NCBI GenBank assembly: GCA_023614405.1
Contig: CM042694.1
Span: forward strand, 357,258,975-357,322,974
From: Avena insularis
Taxonomy: Eukaryota; Streptophyta; Magnoliopsida; Poales; Poaceae
Reading direction: 5' to 3'
Length of the DNA: 64,000 nucleotides
Positions 10,954-22,992 of the stretch are shown piece after piece. Position 1 is the first letter of the stretch; every line of letters begins with the position of its first letter. The notes beneath the pieces are model-generated. The model worked only from the letters and a program-made list of their open reading frames with translations, made no database searches and was not told the origin of the DNA. A program made the translations under genes and the position numbers.

Positions 10954-12990
10954 CTATATTTCTTCTCCTGGTTAATAAAAATTGCATTGTGATGTGCTCT
11001 GCCGGATTCGAAACAAAGACCTCAGCGAGGGCGGGGGAAAAGCGATAATTCTTTTTGGCAGATATTCATGTCAAAATTCAGTAGTACAGAATAAGGTAGA
11101 AAAATTATCAATAGATTCGAAGTTAATATTCAGCAGCACTTGGCCAATTCAGCAGCATTTCAAAAGTGACCAATTCAGCAATACAGACAATAAAATACAA
11201 TACTAGTATATCAGTATTAGTTGCACAAAATTCTTTAGTAATAGCAATGACAGAACATTCGAGAGATTCAGTAGCTTTCCTGCTTAAAATTCAATAGTAG
11301 TATAGAGAGAATCAGTTCTTGTTCTAGCTAAAAAAACCTAGGCGCACGATCAGTTTGGCTTGTTCTCCGAATAGACTCAATCATTGGAGCAAGCAAAACT
11401 GACGATCAAGTATGTTTCTGTGTGAGTACCTCCTCCTTATGTCAATGCCTGTGTGACCGCCCATAGCACCCCAAAATGCCCAAGACTCATCCAGATAATT
11501 GTGACAAAGCTAAGTTTCAAAAGAAAAGCAAAACAATCTGACACACTTCATCTAACCAAGTACCAGTACATCACAGTTTGTCTACAAAATATTGTACTAA
11601 TAGTAGCGATAGAACATTTGACAAATTCAGTAGCATTTGAAAGATTCAGCAGTATAAAATAAGACCTTAAAAATATCAGATAGATTCCCGGTTCATATTC
11701 AGCAGATTGATGAAAGACACAACATTTCAAAGTGACGGTTGTGGCAAGATTACGAGGACCAAAAGAATTGATGATTCAAATGAATGCAGACATTAAAATT
11801 CAATAGATGTAGCAAGGACTGATTCAAACGGAAAGCGAGATCATATTCTGCACTCCACCGGTTGATCTGAACAAGTACTGAACAAAACTTTTGATAGGTT
11901 CAGTAGCATTTGAAAGATGCAGCAGTACATAATAAGAAAAAAAAATATCAAGAAAAATATCGACAGATTCACAGTTCACATTCAGTGTCACTTGGACATA
12001 TTTAGCAGCATTTCAAATTGACTGATTCAGTTTGTCCTTTTCTCCATACACTCGATCATTGGAGCAAGCAAAACTGGCAATCAAGTCTGCTTTTCTGTGC
12101 ATGCCTCCTTCTCACATCAATGCCTGTGTGTGACCTCCAAAGGCTTCTCAAAATGCCCAAAGCCTCGTCAAGATTATGAGTTTATGACAAGGACAAGTTA
12201 CAAAAGAAAAGCAAGACCATCTACTGCACTTGATCTAAACAAGTAGCAGTACATCAGTATTAGTTCTATAAAATGCCAAGTTCCAAAACAAAATCAAGAC
12301 AATCTGCTGCACTTGATCTAAACAAGTACAAGTATATCACAGTTAGTTCTACAAAATATTATATTGTACGTACTAATAGCATTTAAAAGATTCAGCAGTA
12401 TAGAATAAGACCAAAAAATATCGACAGATTCCTAGTTCATATTCAGCAGCATTTGATAGATTTCTAGTTTATATTCAGCAGCACTTGACAGATTCAGCAC
12501 TATTTCAAACTGACCGAATTAGCAGTACACAGACAATAATTGACAGATTCAGCAATGCACTATTGAAATTCAATAGATGTAGCTAGGCTTGATTCAAAAG
12601 TAAAGCAATACCATATTCTGCACTTCATCGGTCGATCTGAACAAGCACCAGGTCATAGTTATTATTGCAAAATAGATTAGCAGAGGAAGAACTCCATAGA
12701 AAATAGTCAAAACTACCTTAAGCTAGGAACCATGTCTCCCAAAATGATAAGTACCAGTACATACAATAGGTATTACTACAAAATACATTAGCAGTAGTTG
12801 AACTCCATAAAAATACTCCTAAGAACAACTACTAAGAACAGGTAGTAAGTCTTTCTAGCAGTTCAAATACTCCAACGAATATTAAGATGTGTTTATGTCA
12901 CTCATGAATCCTATTAATCCGAAGACAGTATTCTAGGGTGAACATCGACGGTCGTTGAGCAAAGTGCGACATCGGCACCGGTAGGAGCCA
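10954..12990. repeat. Degenerate repeat tract rich in TTCAGCAG motifs
   Basis: There is no gene. Short motifs such as GATTCAGCAGTA, AACAAGTACCAGTACATCA and CTACAAAATA recur many times in diverged form. A larger block of about 200 bp near 11,385-11,590 (marker GCAAGCAAAACTG) recurs at about 12,060-12,260, giving a second-order period of roughly 675 bp. The tract lies downstream of the SINA-like gene. Confidence 0.7.
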
Positions 12991-13623
12991 CTATAGCTCA
13001 TCGAACGGGATGCCGTCGAGCGACGTGGTGCTCTCCGGCACGCATAGCCCAGAATTTTTTATCCTTCTCCCCTCAATCACACTCGACGACCAAAAATTCA
13101 CCATGTACCGTGGCGACAAGCACGCCGCCAACCTGACGCATACGACAAATATGACGTGTAGCGTTTGGCGCATGTCAAATCTCACCACGAACACAATACC
13201 ATCATCCGCATATCCGATGATATCTACTGTCCACAGGCCTATTGCCGGCAGAGGCTTAGAGGAGTACCTGCGTGTTTTGCCATAGCGGAAACTGCACACC
13301 CTCATTGAGTGAGCTTCACGGAGGTGGGCGAGGAGCGCCGCCGGCGAGGTGGCGAAAATGCAGCCATCCTCCATGCAGTTGCAAGGGCCGTGCACGCACA
13401 CGATCTTGTGGTTGTGGACCTGACGGTAGGCGTCTAATGTCCCGCAACCATCGTTGGGGCATCTGCTACCTTTTCTGCTGGTGACTCGAAGGTTCAACTC
13501 CTTGGAGCATGCGGCAAGCCAGATGGTGCTGGTAGTATCCATACGCATAGCGATCTTGTCGAACACGTCGACGCCAACGTTGCTCCATCCGCCGTACTGC
13601 CGGTTGGGCCCCGAATCCGCCAT
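12991..13623 (-). CDS. SINA-like SIAH-type zinc-finger protein
   Basis: SINA proteins are E3 ubiquitin ligases with a RING, a SIAH zinc finger and a substrate-binding domain. This 210-residue frame has the SIAH finger: C55, C60, then H and C ligands near 72-77, then a P-C-x-C and G-C pair and the paired histidines of LLAHLREAH near 100-108. A C-terminal half follows, with the usual F-R-Y-G-K motif and beta-rich pattern. The RING is absent. Instead, residues 1-54 contain an FDKIAMRMDTTSTIWLAA stretch that looks F-box-like. It could be a divergent SINA-like gene or a chimeric relic. The start is the first ATG. Element A is inserted 16 bp upstream of it, removing the gene from its native leader at 35,274. 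Confidence 0.75.
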   Translation of the reverse strand: MADSGPNRQYGGWSNVGVDVFDKIAMRMDTTSTIWLAACSKELNLRVTSRKGSRCPNDGCGTLDAYRQVHNHKIVCVHGPCNCMEDGCIFATSPAALLAHLREAHSMRVCSFRYGKTRRYSSKPLPAIGLWTVDIIGYADDGIVFVVRFDMRQTLHVIFVVCVRLAACLSPRYMVNFWSSSVIEGRRIKNSGLCVPESTTSLDGIPFDEL

Positions 13624-13644
13624 CGCGTCCTGATGGTTTGGGGG

Positions 13645-14130
13645 TGACGAGGGTTTAACTCATCAATGCCCATTATTATGGACTTGGGTTTTGGAGAAGG
13701 AGGGAGCGATGGAAGCATCAATCGGCTAGCAAACAAGCACATAGGGACGCAAGGTTTACCCAGGTTCAGGCCACATAGAGGTCCCTACTCCTGCTTGTCT
13801 GCTCTTGGAATTAACGAAGGAATCGAAGATTACAATGGTGCGCAGATGCAATCTGGCGAGGGTTGTGGAAACTAGGGTTGCATGTGTCCTCCTCGCCAAC
13901 CCTCCTAGCCTTTATATAGATAGGCTAGGTCTCAGGTAGCAGGTCGAGTCGGTTATAGTTTAGGGTTTTCCCTTAAAACTTTCTATCTTTAGACTTCTTC
14001 TTGTCTCGCAAGTTATCGGTAGTCCGTAGGCCACTCGAAGTCTTCATTGGGCCATGGCAACGCCGTGGGCTTCCACCATATCTGGACCGAATATGCAAGA
14101 ATCGAGTACCTGGAGGGTATACCCATGTCA
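13645..14130 (-). repeat. Element A 3' LTR (left)
   Basis: In minus orientation it starts TGACATGGGTATACCC and ends AACCCTCGTCA. A TATATAAA box on the minus strand (plus 13,911-13,918) sits inside a CCTAGCC/GGCTAGG inverted repeat and is the likely core promoter of the LTR. It is the same length as its partner at 34,783. Confidence 0.95.
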
Positions 14131-14142
14131 GTAGCCCCCGAG
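14131..14142 (-). other. Element A 3' polypurine tract
   Basis: The plus strand GTAGCCCCCGAG is CTCGGGGGCTAC on the minus strand and directly abuts the 3' LTR start. This is the plus-strand primer site. Near-identical copies of the motif recur inside the element. Confidence 0.85.
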
Positions 14143-15443
14143 TGTCCAGTGGAATCGTAGATTCGACTGGGGACTTTACAAAGCCTTTTGAGTGTATGAA
14201 GCCTTTCGAGTGCTCTATTTGTGTCATAGGGATTTGTTGATGTGCATGCTTGATTTAACCGATGTATCGGTATCAGTTAACTACCTTAGGGAAAAACAAC
14301 GCAATCTACTCGAACTCAAGTCCCCAGACTCGAATTCGGAAAAGTGCTGGTGTAATTCGACTCAAGTCATGGAGGTCTTACAGGAGTCGAATTCCAGTAT
14401 ATGGGTGTGAGCACTCGACGCGTCCGTCAAGGCATGTTCATCGCACCTGTAGGCACGGATAAATTTCTGGTAGTCCGCAGCAAATGCGTTGCCAGGCCTT
14501 ATTCAGGTCTTATCTTCACGCTGCAAGCGCGGCATCCAAAATTTTGTCATCGCGGAGATGATTCGGGTGACCTAGGAGATGCAGTCTCTTTGTAGGGAAA
14601 AATATGAGGGAGTGTCGCCATAGACTTCGAGTGTGGATGTTATCAACACACAGTACGATGTACAAATAATCATAGGGTGCGTGACCAGTGCTCCCTATGG
14701 GAGTAGCCCCCGAGTGCCTGGTTGAGTCGAAGACTCAGGCAGGGACTAAAGAACTTTTGCGACTGCTGTCATCTGTTGTTTGCTTGTTTCAGTCGAATTT
14801 ATTTCCGGCGCTCCCTATGGGAGTAACCCATGTCCATAGTCGAATCGTGGATTCGAGTGGTTGGGTATGCTTTGAATGTCCATATTCCTGCAGAAAAAAA
14901 ATCGTAGGGTGCACGACCAGCGCTCCCTATGGGAGTAGGCCCCGAGTGCTTGGTGGAGTCGAAGACTCGAGCAAGGACTAAAGTAGTCGAAGTCATCTGC
15001 TGCTCAATCTTTGATGACATCATTGCTGACGATGTGATGATCTCAGTTACCCGCGTGAGCAGGTTTGACGGGATGTGACGAGCGGTGGGTCCTATTTTCT
15101 GACCCTGACTTGACCGGGCGTGCGTAATATTTTTTTTAATTGCGCCTCCTCGATTTCCACATGTAATGGGGTAGTGAGGGACGGTTCGTGCTTCAGGTCC
15201 TCCATGTGTCAATCGCGATGTGCGCCACACGTCTGATAGGGTTTCTGTTGACCGTTGGATTACATCTTCCAGGGGGTTAAGTAGCAGTGCAGCTGCGGTA
15301 ATTTCTCATCTGCTCCCTCTCTGCTTTGTGCCTCCATCTCCATTGCTGCTGCTCTCTGCCTCCGAGAGTTCGTTTTGTTTGCGGCGCTGGACCAACTCCT
15401 GGTTTTCCCGAGTTATTTTCTTCGCTCTCATCGCCACCGCAAG
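14143..15443. other. Non-coding region between 3' LTR and antisense gene
   Basis: There is no convincing frame. The region holds the tandem block at 14,680-14,995 and, on the plus strand, the upstream region of the antisense gene that starts at 15,444. If that gene was ever transcribed from its own promoter, the promoter would lie here. Confidence 0.5.
14680..14995 (+). repeat. Tandem block with polypurine-tract-like motifs, period about 117 bp
   Basis: GCTCCCTATGGGAGTA occurs near 14,690, 14,809 and 14,923. In two units it is followed by a copy of the element's polypurine motif (GTAGCCCCCGAGTGC or a one-base variant) and then GTCGAAGACTC. The middle unit instead carries an ACCCATGTC-like block resembling the LTR end. 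Confidence 0.85.
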
Positions 15444-18185
15444 ATGGGGACGAAGAAGAATCTTCCCGCTGAGTCCGCCATCGGGCATTGCCAAGAAGAA
15501 GGCGGCTTCTTTGTAGCACCGATCTGCCGCCGTCCGGAAGAAGAAGGGCATGGGCACTCGCGTCACCAATGGCGCGTGGCGCGCATCCATCATCAAGTCG
15601 TCCGAGCTCCGTCTTCTGCGCCAAGACGAAGGTCTGTCTCCCGCGGTCGATGACTCGTGAGTCCTAGGTGGTGAGGTAACCCCCTGTCCTCCTGCTGGTT
15701 TCCGGGTGATGTTCCTAGCGTTCATCATCCGCGGTCTTTCTCTACCCCTGCATCCTTTCTTCATCCACATTGCCTATTACATTACGCTTTGCGAGTGCTG
15801 GCTTGGAATCGAGCCACACTTTGGTCTCTTCAAGCGTCTCTTCAAGCTGAAGCGCCAGTTGGCGTCTGGCTCTGTAGTCTACGATGTAGGAGGCTATAGT
15901 ATCCATGTCGACTTCTCCATCACGTATTTTGACATCAAGCTCATGGCGTCCATCCGAGGGTGGAGGGACAAGTGGTTCTACATCCGCGACCAGAAGGCCG
16001 ACGGAGACCACTTCGGACTCGCGCCTTTCGATCCCGCGGTGCCGTGCAGGAGGAGGTTCTCTTGGAAGAACATGGTGATGCCCGGCGAGTCTGAGGAGAC
16101 AGATGTGCTGTACGAGTGCGTCTGCGACCTCAAGAGTCGCATGGGTAAAGAAGAGGGAGGCTGCGCCCTCATTTGTACGTGGTTGCGCTGCCGCGTCCAG
16201 CCCCTGTAGGCTAGAGTCCACCCTATGTTTTAGTGGGCTGGCGCGGACGATGTCCCTCGCGTATCTACCGATGGCATTTCCGCGAGTGAAGTAGATAAGA
16301 GGGTGTGGCTGCTAACCAAGTACACTGCCAAGGATGTACTCCCCAGTGAACCAGTCGTGCCTCCTTTTGATGCTTCTAACCCTCCTCCTGAGGTATGATT
16401 GTGCTACGAAATAGCTTTATTTTTGTCGAGTGCTTCTTTTTCTTGATTTGTGCTGACTTGTTTTCTGTATGCAGGATTGGAAGGTTTCTCCCAGTTTGCC
16501 CCCTCTTCCTGAGGGGGTTATTCCTCGCGAAGTAGATGAGGAGGACGAGTCGGAGTCGACCGTCCCATTTGAAGAGGAGGAGGAAGCCCTCGAGTCCAGC
16601 GGTCCGGACACTCGCAAGCGTTCGTGCAACAAAGATTCAAATGCGTCGTCTCCTAAGACTCCAGGAGGCCCGGCTATTGGTGCGGAGTCGCCGATTCCTA
16701 CCATTCCTGTGAGTGATCTGGCACCATCTTCCCGCAAGAAGATGCGGCTGCCGAAGGAGTCGTCGGAGTCGGAGAGTCAAACCTTCGATTTTGACAAGTT
16801 TGATTGGTAAGTATACAGTTCTCCTCTTGGTAAATCTTGAGTTGCATTTTCCTGATGTTGGTTTTGTTCTGTAGTCAACCGGCGTCATCATCTTCTGGCG
16901 ACGTCCAATTTTTGAAAGAATCTAGAGTCGCGGACTCCAAGGCCAAGGAAGTGGCTGAGCGGACTCCTTCCCCTCCATTGGCGGCCCACTCCAGGCACAA
17001 TTCATCAAGTTCTCCACACGATGTGGACCACCAGATGGTTGTCCGGACGACTGCGCGGCAATCGACTTCGGAGTCACTAGAGGATCACGTATGTGTGATA
17101 TTGTTTTTTCTTGCAATCGAATTAATCATCCATGTTATCTGCTGATCCTTTTGTTGTTTTCTCCTGTTGCAGCTTATTTTGAAGGAAGCTGCTCGCCTGG
17201 CGGAGCAAGTGCTTGCAATGGGTTGCCAGCATGCAATGCTGGACAATCGCCATCACGTGGTTGAAAGTGAGTGCTTTTTTGCTTCTTCTTCTTCATCCTT
17301 GTGATATACTCGACTGATGGTCTATCTTTGTTTGTTTCGCAGCTGAGCATAATGCGCTTCTTCATGACGCCGCTTCCCTTGAAAAGACGCTCGCCGCGGC
17401 GGTGAAGAGTCACGATGAGGCAGTCGCTGCGCTTAACAAATCGCGGCAACGCAAAGAGGATTTGCGCACCTCCTTTGCTGCTAGGAGAAGTTGTTCGAAG
17501 AACAGCTCTTCTCGATTGCCAAGGGTCTTTCAGGTAAATCTTCGTCTGGGTTTCCGTCGTGTCCTTTCTTTCGAATTTGTTATTGTGCTGACCTTTTTTG
17601 CCAACATTTTTCTCTTTGTAGATGCCGGCGGTCTGAGCTTCGACGCCCAGGCGCTCTGTCGTGATGATGCCTTGGCAGGCGTCATCACGGCAGTCGAAGA
17701 TCGCAGTGTTTCCATCCAAGGGACGCTGGCCAAAGCCAAGGGTGTACTCAGTCGCCTCCGTGAGGAGATGGTGCCCAAAGCTGAGTTGATTGAAAATGTA
17801 GACGATCTGGTGGAGTCCCTTGCTGGAGGCATTCCTGCAGGCTTCAAGAACTCGCTTCGTGCGGCTGGCGCTTCTATGTCAGTCACGATGGTTCAAGCCC
17901 ATGGAGTCAAGGTGGATCCTGCTGCGGTCTCCAAAGCGATCCCTGTCAGCGCGAATGGTCAACATGTATTTTTTTGCTCCCTTTGCAACTGCCTGTGGCA
18001 AGTACGGGCCGCAGCTCATCAACACAGTCACGAAGTACTCTGAGGAGCTACAGCAAGCCAAGAAGGCGGCGAAGGCTGCGGCGTCAGGGGCCGGCGAGAA
18101 GTCTGTGGCGTCTGATACTGCCATATACTCGATGAGGCCCCCGAAACCGAAGTCCAAGTCGAAGAAGCCAGTTGCTCCTCAGTAG
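15444..18185 (+). pseudogene. Six-exon antisense gene of element A (putative gypsy-type transposon family)
   Basis: The frame is on the strand opposite gag-pol. Exons read 15,444-16,392, 16,475-16,806, 16,875-17,088, 17,173-17,266, 17,343-17,533 and 17,622-18,185. All five introns are 68-88 bp and GT-AG, and the frame is preserved across all five junctions. Exon 1 matches what I know of the plant 'putative gypsy type transposon' family (PF04195): a GIEPHFGLFKRLF-like block, then GWRDKWFYIRDQ. Exon 2 is acidic and Ser/Pro-rich; exons 4-6 look coiled-coil, and the C-terminus is Lys-rich. Damage: a frameshift and a stop near 15,657 in exon 1, a likely internal deletion near 15,760, and frameshifts near the ends of exons 5 and 6. 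The function of such additional frames is unknown. Confidence 0.8.
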
Positions 18186-18367
18186 TCATATTTGTAATAG
18201 TTAATAGCTTGACCCCTTTTGTCTAGAACATGCCGTTGGCGGGTGTATCTGTTGATACTTTGTTATGCTTGAATGCACTTGAGTTTTTGTCCATGTATTG
18301 CTTGGTCTTCGTATTATCTCTTGCTTGGCTTGTGATCGGGCACATCGACTGGTCCTTCGAGTGAGCC

Positions 18368-18821
18368 TCAGAATCTGCCATCCACTGATGATGCCTTAGC
18401 GCAGTCACGCTCAAGGGTGGATGAGCTGTCTCTGCTTTCGCGACTACGTGACCGCGTTAAGCAGTTGGAGCGCGAACTGCCCGTCCTCCGTGGTAATGTG
18501 GATGTATGGAAGTCGAGGGCGGAGAAGGCCATTGCCTGAGAGCAATATCTGCTAGGGGAGGTGGCGCAGCTGGGTGACCAAGTCAAGTGTTAGCTTTCTG
18601 CTTCCTTATCTTTTCTTGTAGCCACTCGCGGTAGTTCGTTGTCTTCATACTTTTGCCTTTGCTTGGTATAGTTGTCCACGCACGTCATCCACATGATGAG
18701 AAGGACAGGATCGCCATTCGCATGAATGACCTGACCCAAGAGCAGCTTCAGGCGAGTGGATACTTCTGGGTGGATCATGATCGCGCAATCGCACTAGCGA
18801 CCCTGCAGGATTGTGCCTCAC
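18368..18821 (+). pseudogene. Second antisense coding block of element A, 5' part
   Basis: On the plus strand a coiled-coil-like frame rich in Leu, Arg and Glu runs from about 18,368 to 18,595, with one in-frame TGA near 18,538. After a probable short intron (acceptor TATAG near 18,670) a second exon encodes VVHARHPHDEKDR and continues to the Sabrina insertion at 18,822. The frame resumes at 27,585. It may be the downstream part of the same antisense transcription unit or a second gene. Confidence 0.6.
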
Positions 18822-20237
18822 TGATGTCTACGCACTTCTATTCTAGACAGTTGTTGGGCCTCCAAGTGCAGAGGTTTGTAGAACAGCAGCAAGTTTTCCC
18901 TTAAGTGGATCACCCAAGGTTTATCGAACTCAGGGAGGAAGTGGTCAAAGGTATCCCCTCTCAAGCAACCCTGCAATCAAGATACAAGAAGTCTCTTGTA
19001 TCCCCAACACACCCAATACACTTGTCAGGTGTATAGGTGCACTAGTTCGGCGAAGAGATAGTGAAATAAAAGTGGTATGAATAAATATAAGTGGTAACGG
19101 TGATAGAAGATAACTTGATGGCATGAAAGAGACTAAAGGCAAACTGAAATAAAGATGGAAGCAAGCAAACATGTAACATATCTAGTAGCAAACGGTGTTT
19201 CAATGCTTAGAAACAAGGCCTAGGGATCATACTTTCACTAGTGAACACTCTCTCATATAAATATATTAACTTCGTGATACTACGCTGAACTACTCTCCGG
19301 TTGGACACTCTAATCAACGGTAGGGCTATAATAGCACACCTCAAAGTAAGCCTTTCCCATCTAGAGAACTCCACACTATCACCTTGAGTACTAGATGAGT
19401 CCAACAAACACCACAATTTCATATTGACATCCAACTCAAAATATAACTCATAACAAGTATTTGTAATCTCTAGCCTAAGTGCCACCATGGTGTGCACGCT
19501 GTCACTTTCACACACATGGGGAGAGCAAAGATCTATTAAAGCACTTGAGTAGCAAGGTAGATCTATAGATTACAAGCTCATGATCTCAATAAGATCATGC
19601 ATAGAGAGAGAGATGAACACATAGCTACCGATAGAACCCTTAGCCTCGAGAGAGAACTACTCCCTCCTCATCATGGGAATCAGCAATGGTGATGGAGATG
19701 GCGGTGGAGATCGGTGGAGATGGCTCCGGGGGCACTTCCCCATCCTGGCAGGGTGCTGGAATAGAGACTTTCTGTCCCCCGAATCTCCCCTTCGGTGGCG
19801 GCGGCGCTGCGGAACTTTTCGTGGATTTCTGATTTACTCCCTAGGGTTTTGGTATCAGGAGGCTCTTATAGGCGAAAGAGGCAAGGTCGATGGAGTGCCA
19901 GGGGGCCCACACCACCTAGTGGCGCGGGTAGGGCTAGCCCGCGCCTGGGGGGGGTGGCCAGGCCCTGGCCCTCCTCCGTCTCGTATTCTGGCTCCATGAG
20001 TCTTCCGGTAAAATAGGAACTTTGGCTTTTGTCTCGTCCAATTCTGAGAATATTCATTTTCTGACTTTCCTGGAACCAAAAACAGCAGAAAATAGGCAAC
20101 TGGCACTGTGGCATCTTGTTAATAGGTTAATCCAAGAAATCATATGAAAAGTACTCCAAAGTGTGGACAAAACATAAGAAAGTAGATAAAACCAAGCATG
20201 GAACATCAAAAATTGTAGATACATTTGCAATGTATCA
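18822..20237 (-). repeat. Sabrina 3' LTR (left, 1,416 bp)
   Basis: Adjacent on its right is ACATCCCCAAGCTT, which on the minus strand gives AAGCTTGGGGATGT. This purine-rich lead-in serves as the polypurine tract. Open frames inside the LTR (for example 19,207-19,515) recur in the other LTR and are not genes. Confidence 0.93.
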
Positions 20238-22992
20238 ACATCCCCAAGCTTAACTCCTGCTCGTCCTCGAGTAGGTAAGTGATAAAAAAGAAAGAATAAT
20301 TTTTGAGGTGACATGCACCATCAAAGACTTGATCAAAGTATTTGTAAAACATTCGAAGCTGGGATCAAAGTACTTCAATCATAACATGAAAGACATGGTT
20401 CTAGCAATAAGACAAAGCAACTATGATGCAACATGAAAAGGCACAAACAAAAGATTCATGAATAACAATGCTTTGCAAGATGTTTGTTTGTTTCACATAA
20501 AGAAAACATAGCATAATAGTATTCAGCTTGTCCCTCAATAGAGTATCAAATATAAATGCATAGGACACCTTCAAAGTTCATAAGAGTGACTAGATACAAT
20601 AGTTTCAAACAAGCAATAACAAGTTATGCATCAATCAACTAGTCTTGGGACAATGCACATAAAACTAAGAATGGCCACTATGCTCTCAAAGTAGGTGCAT
20701 AAAGATAGAAGGTGGAGACTCAATATAATGGTGGAAGAAAGGCCTTTTGTAAAAAGGAAGTAGGGATTCAAGTCTCATAAAGCGCTTCCCAAAAATTATG
20801 ATACTTAAAGCTTTCAGCTCTCATTGCCCCTATCATAAGCATCTTGAAGTGATTAAGGTTAAAGTGAACAAACTATGGTGTACATGCTTGACGAAGTATA
20901 AGTCAGAAATCTCATGTCCCTTGTATACGAGGGCCGCTCCTCATGCTACTCAAGTTTAGTCACTTGTAAGTTCTTGTCATTGTAAGAACATGTGTATCAT
21001 TGAGAACCGCCAACGGGGTACCCCTTTCCCAATGATACGGAAGAATCCCCATATCAAAATGACAAGGCAAGCAGACAACGAGCATCTCAACATTCTTCTT
21101 ATTTACCATGGGAATATGGTGCTTTTTTCTCTCTTTCCTCTTTTCATAGTATCTTTTTTTTTCTTTTCTCTTTTTTCTCAATATAGGACTCCTTTTTTTA
21201 TAAGAAGAATGCTTCATAGACAGCTCATTATGGTTACTCTGCAGGTTTCCACCATGTCAGCATGGATTAGACCAGCGGCCCAGGCATTTCTCTAACACAT
21301 ATACATAATTCCATGGACTTACAAGCTCCCCTTTCATTTCACACCGACGACATCCATATACAAAAGAGCATGATATCAACTAGGTACAAGTACCAAGTGC
21401 AATGTTGAAAGCGTTCCCCATGAAAGCATGGTTCTGCTAATTCCCAACAAATAAGTGCAAGCATATACAACATAGACGACACAATGGTTTAAGTTTATTA
21501 AGGGCAAGTAAAGTAAAGTGTGCCATCAAGTTCGTGAGAGCTTTAATCACTAGTTTTCTCATAACACGTGGAAGGTAAATAAAAGCATGAATATACTTGG
21601 AATAGCATAAGCTAGTAGGTAGCTATGGTGGACTCTTTGAAATAACTTGGTTTAGGGAGTTGGATGCATGAGTGGAACTCATACTTGGTGGTGGAGGCTA
21701 GCAAAAGGCTGGGAGCGACAAACTAAGAGAGCAATAATGGCCATAATCATGCAGAGCGACAAAACATCATTGATCAAAGCATAAAGTGATACTACTAGTT
21801 GAAAACTAAAGGATCATAAAGGCTGTGGTGACTTGAGATAGTCATAACATGGTGTGAGCATGCGCCAAGTCAACCCAAATAAAGCATCAAAGGAGAATAC
21901 CACTACACTATGCTTTAATATGCTAAAACAACGCATGATTCATCCAAGGCACATTAATCAATCTCAATTGTTTATAACAAGTCATGCTACAGCAAAGAAT
22001 ACTAAGCATAAAGCCAAAACAATATCAAGCATGGCATGACAAAGCATAGGCCACAGTAAAAAACAAGCTCTTTTTACCATATAAGCATGAACTTTCCTAC
22101 TCTTTTCCAAACCAAACCAAACTATTTGCAAACCAATGTATGAAAGAGGGGGTCCAACCAATTTATTCAGAAAACTAAGCAAACCAAAGCAAACGAAAAA
22201 CCAAAACGAAAACGAAAAAGGAGACACTCCAAGAACAACACAACTGTGCATGAAACAATAAAAATAAAGTGTTTGAAAGAAACCTAGGATTTTTATTGAT
22301 GAAGAAGGGGATGCCTTGGGCATCCCCAAGCTTTGACGCTTGTACTTCTTGGATATTTCTTGGGGTGACACGTGTGGCATCCCCAAGCTTGAGATTTAGT
22401 CCATCCTTCATCTCATTACTCATTCCTTCTATACACCTGAAATTTTTCCTTCATACAAAACTTCACACAATCTTTATTAGCAACATTACTGCACTCAAGA
22501 TAATAAGTCTTAAGGTTCAGTTATAACACCAAATAAACTTCCATTAGAACACTAGCTACTGTAGCACTTCCCTCAAAAAGCTCAATTCCCCAAAAGAACT
22601 CAAAAAGGAACCAACAAGAAGCAAATGCAGAAAATGGCAGAAATTTGTCAAAACAGACCAGCAGGTAAAGACGAATTTTTTCGAAGACCTTCTGTTGCTC
22701 AAATAAAAAAGTGTTGAACTAACTAAAGTTAGATAACAATCTGAGGCAGAAGCAAAAAAAATTACAGCTCAATCCGACATACAGAGCTCTCTCACGAATT
22801 TTTACGGTGAAGCACAAAAATCTGTTTCGGGACAGCAACTTTCCCTATCATTACTTCTCTCTCATTAGAGGTTACTCTTGGCACAAAAAGCAAATAAAAA
22901 GGATAAGGAGCGGTTATTACTGAAGTAATAACTTCCAAGACTCATCTAAAACTTTTGGGTTATCTCCCAATAAGTACTTTTCTTTAACGCCT
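20238..22992 (-). other. Sabrina internal non-coding region
   Basis: There are 2.7 kb between the gag stop and the 3' LTR, with no pol homology on either strand. The sequence is A-rich on the plus strand. The motif CATCCCCAAGCTT occurs near 22,320 and 22,379 as well as at the LTR junction, so the polypurine-like motif is repeated in this element too. The open frame at 21,982-22,386 has no recognisable features. Confidence 0.75.
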
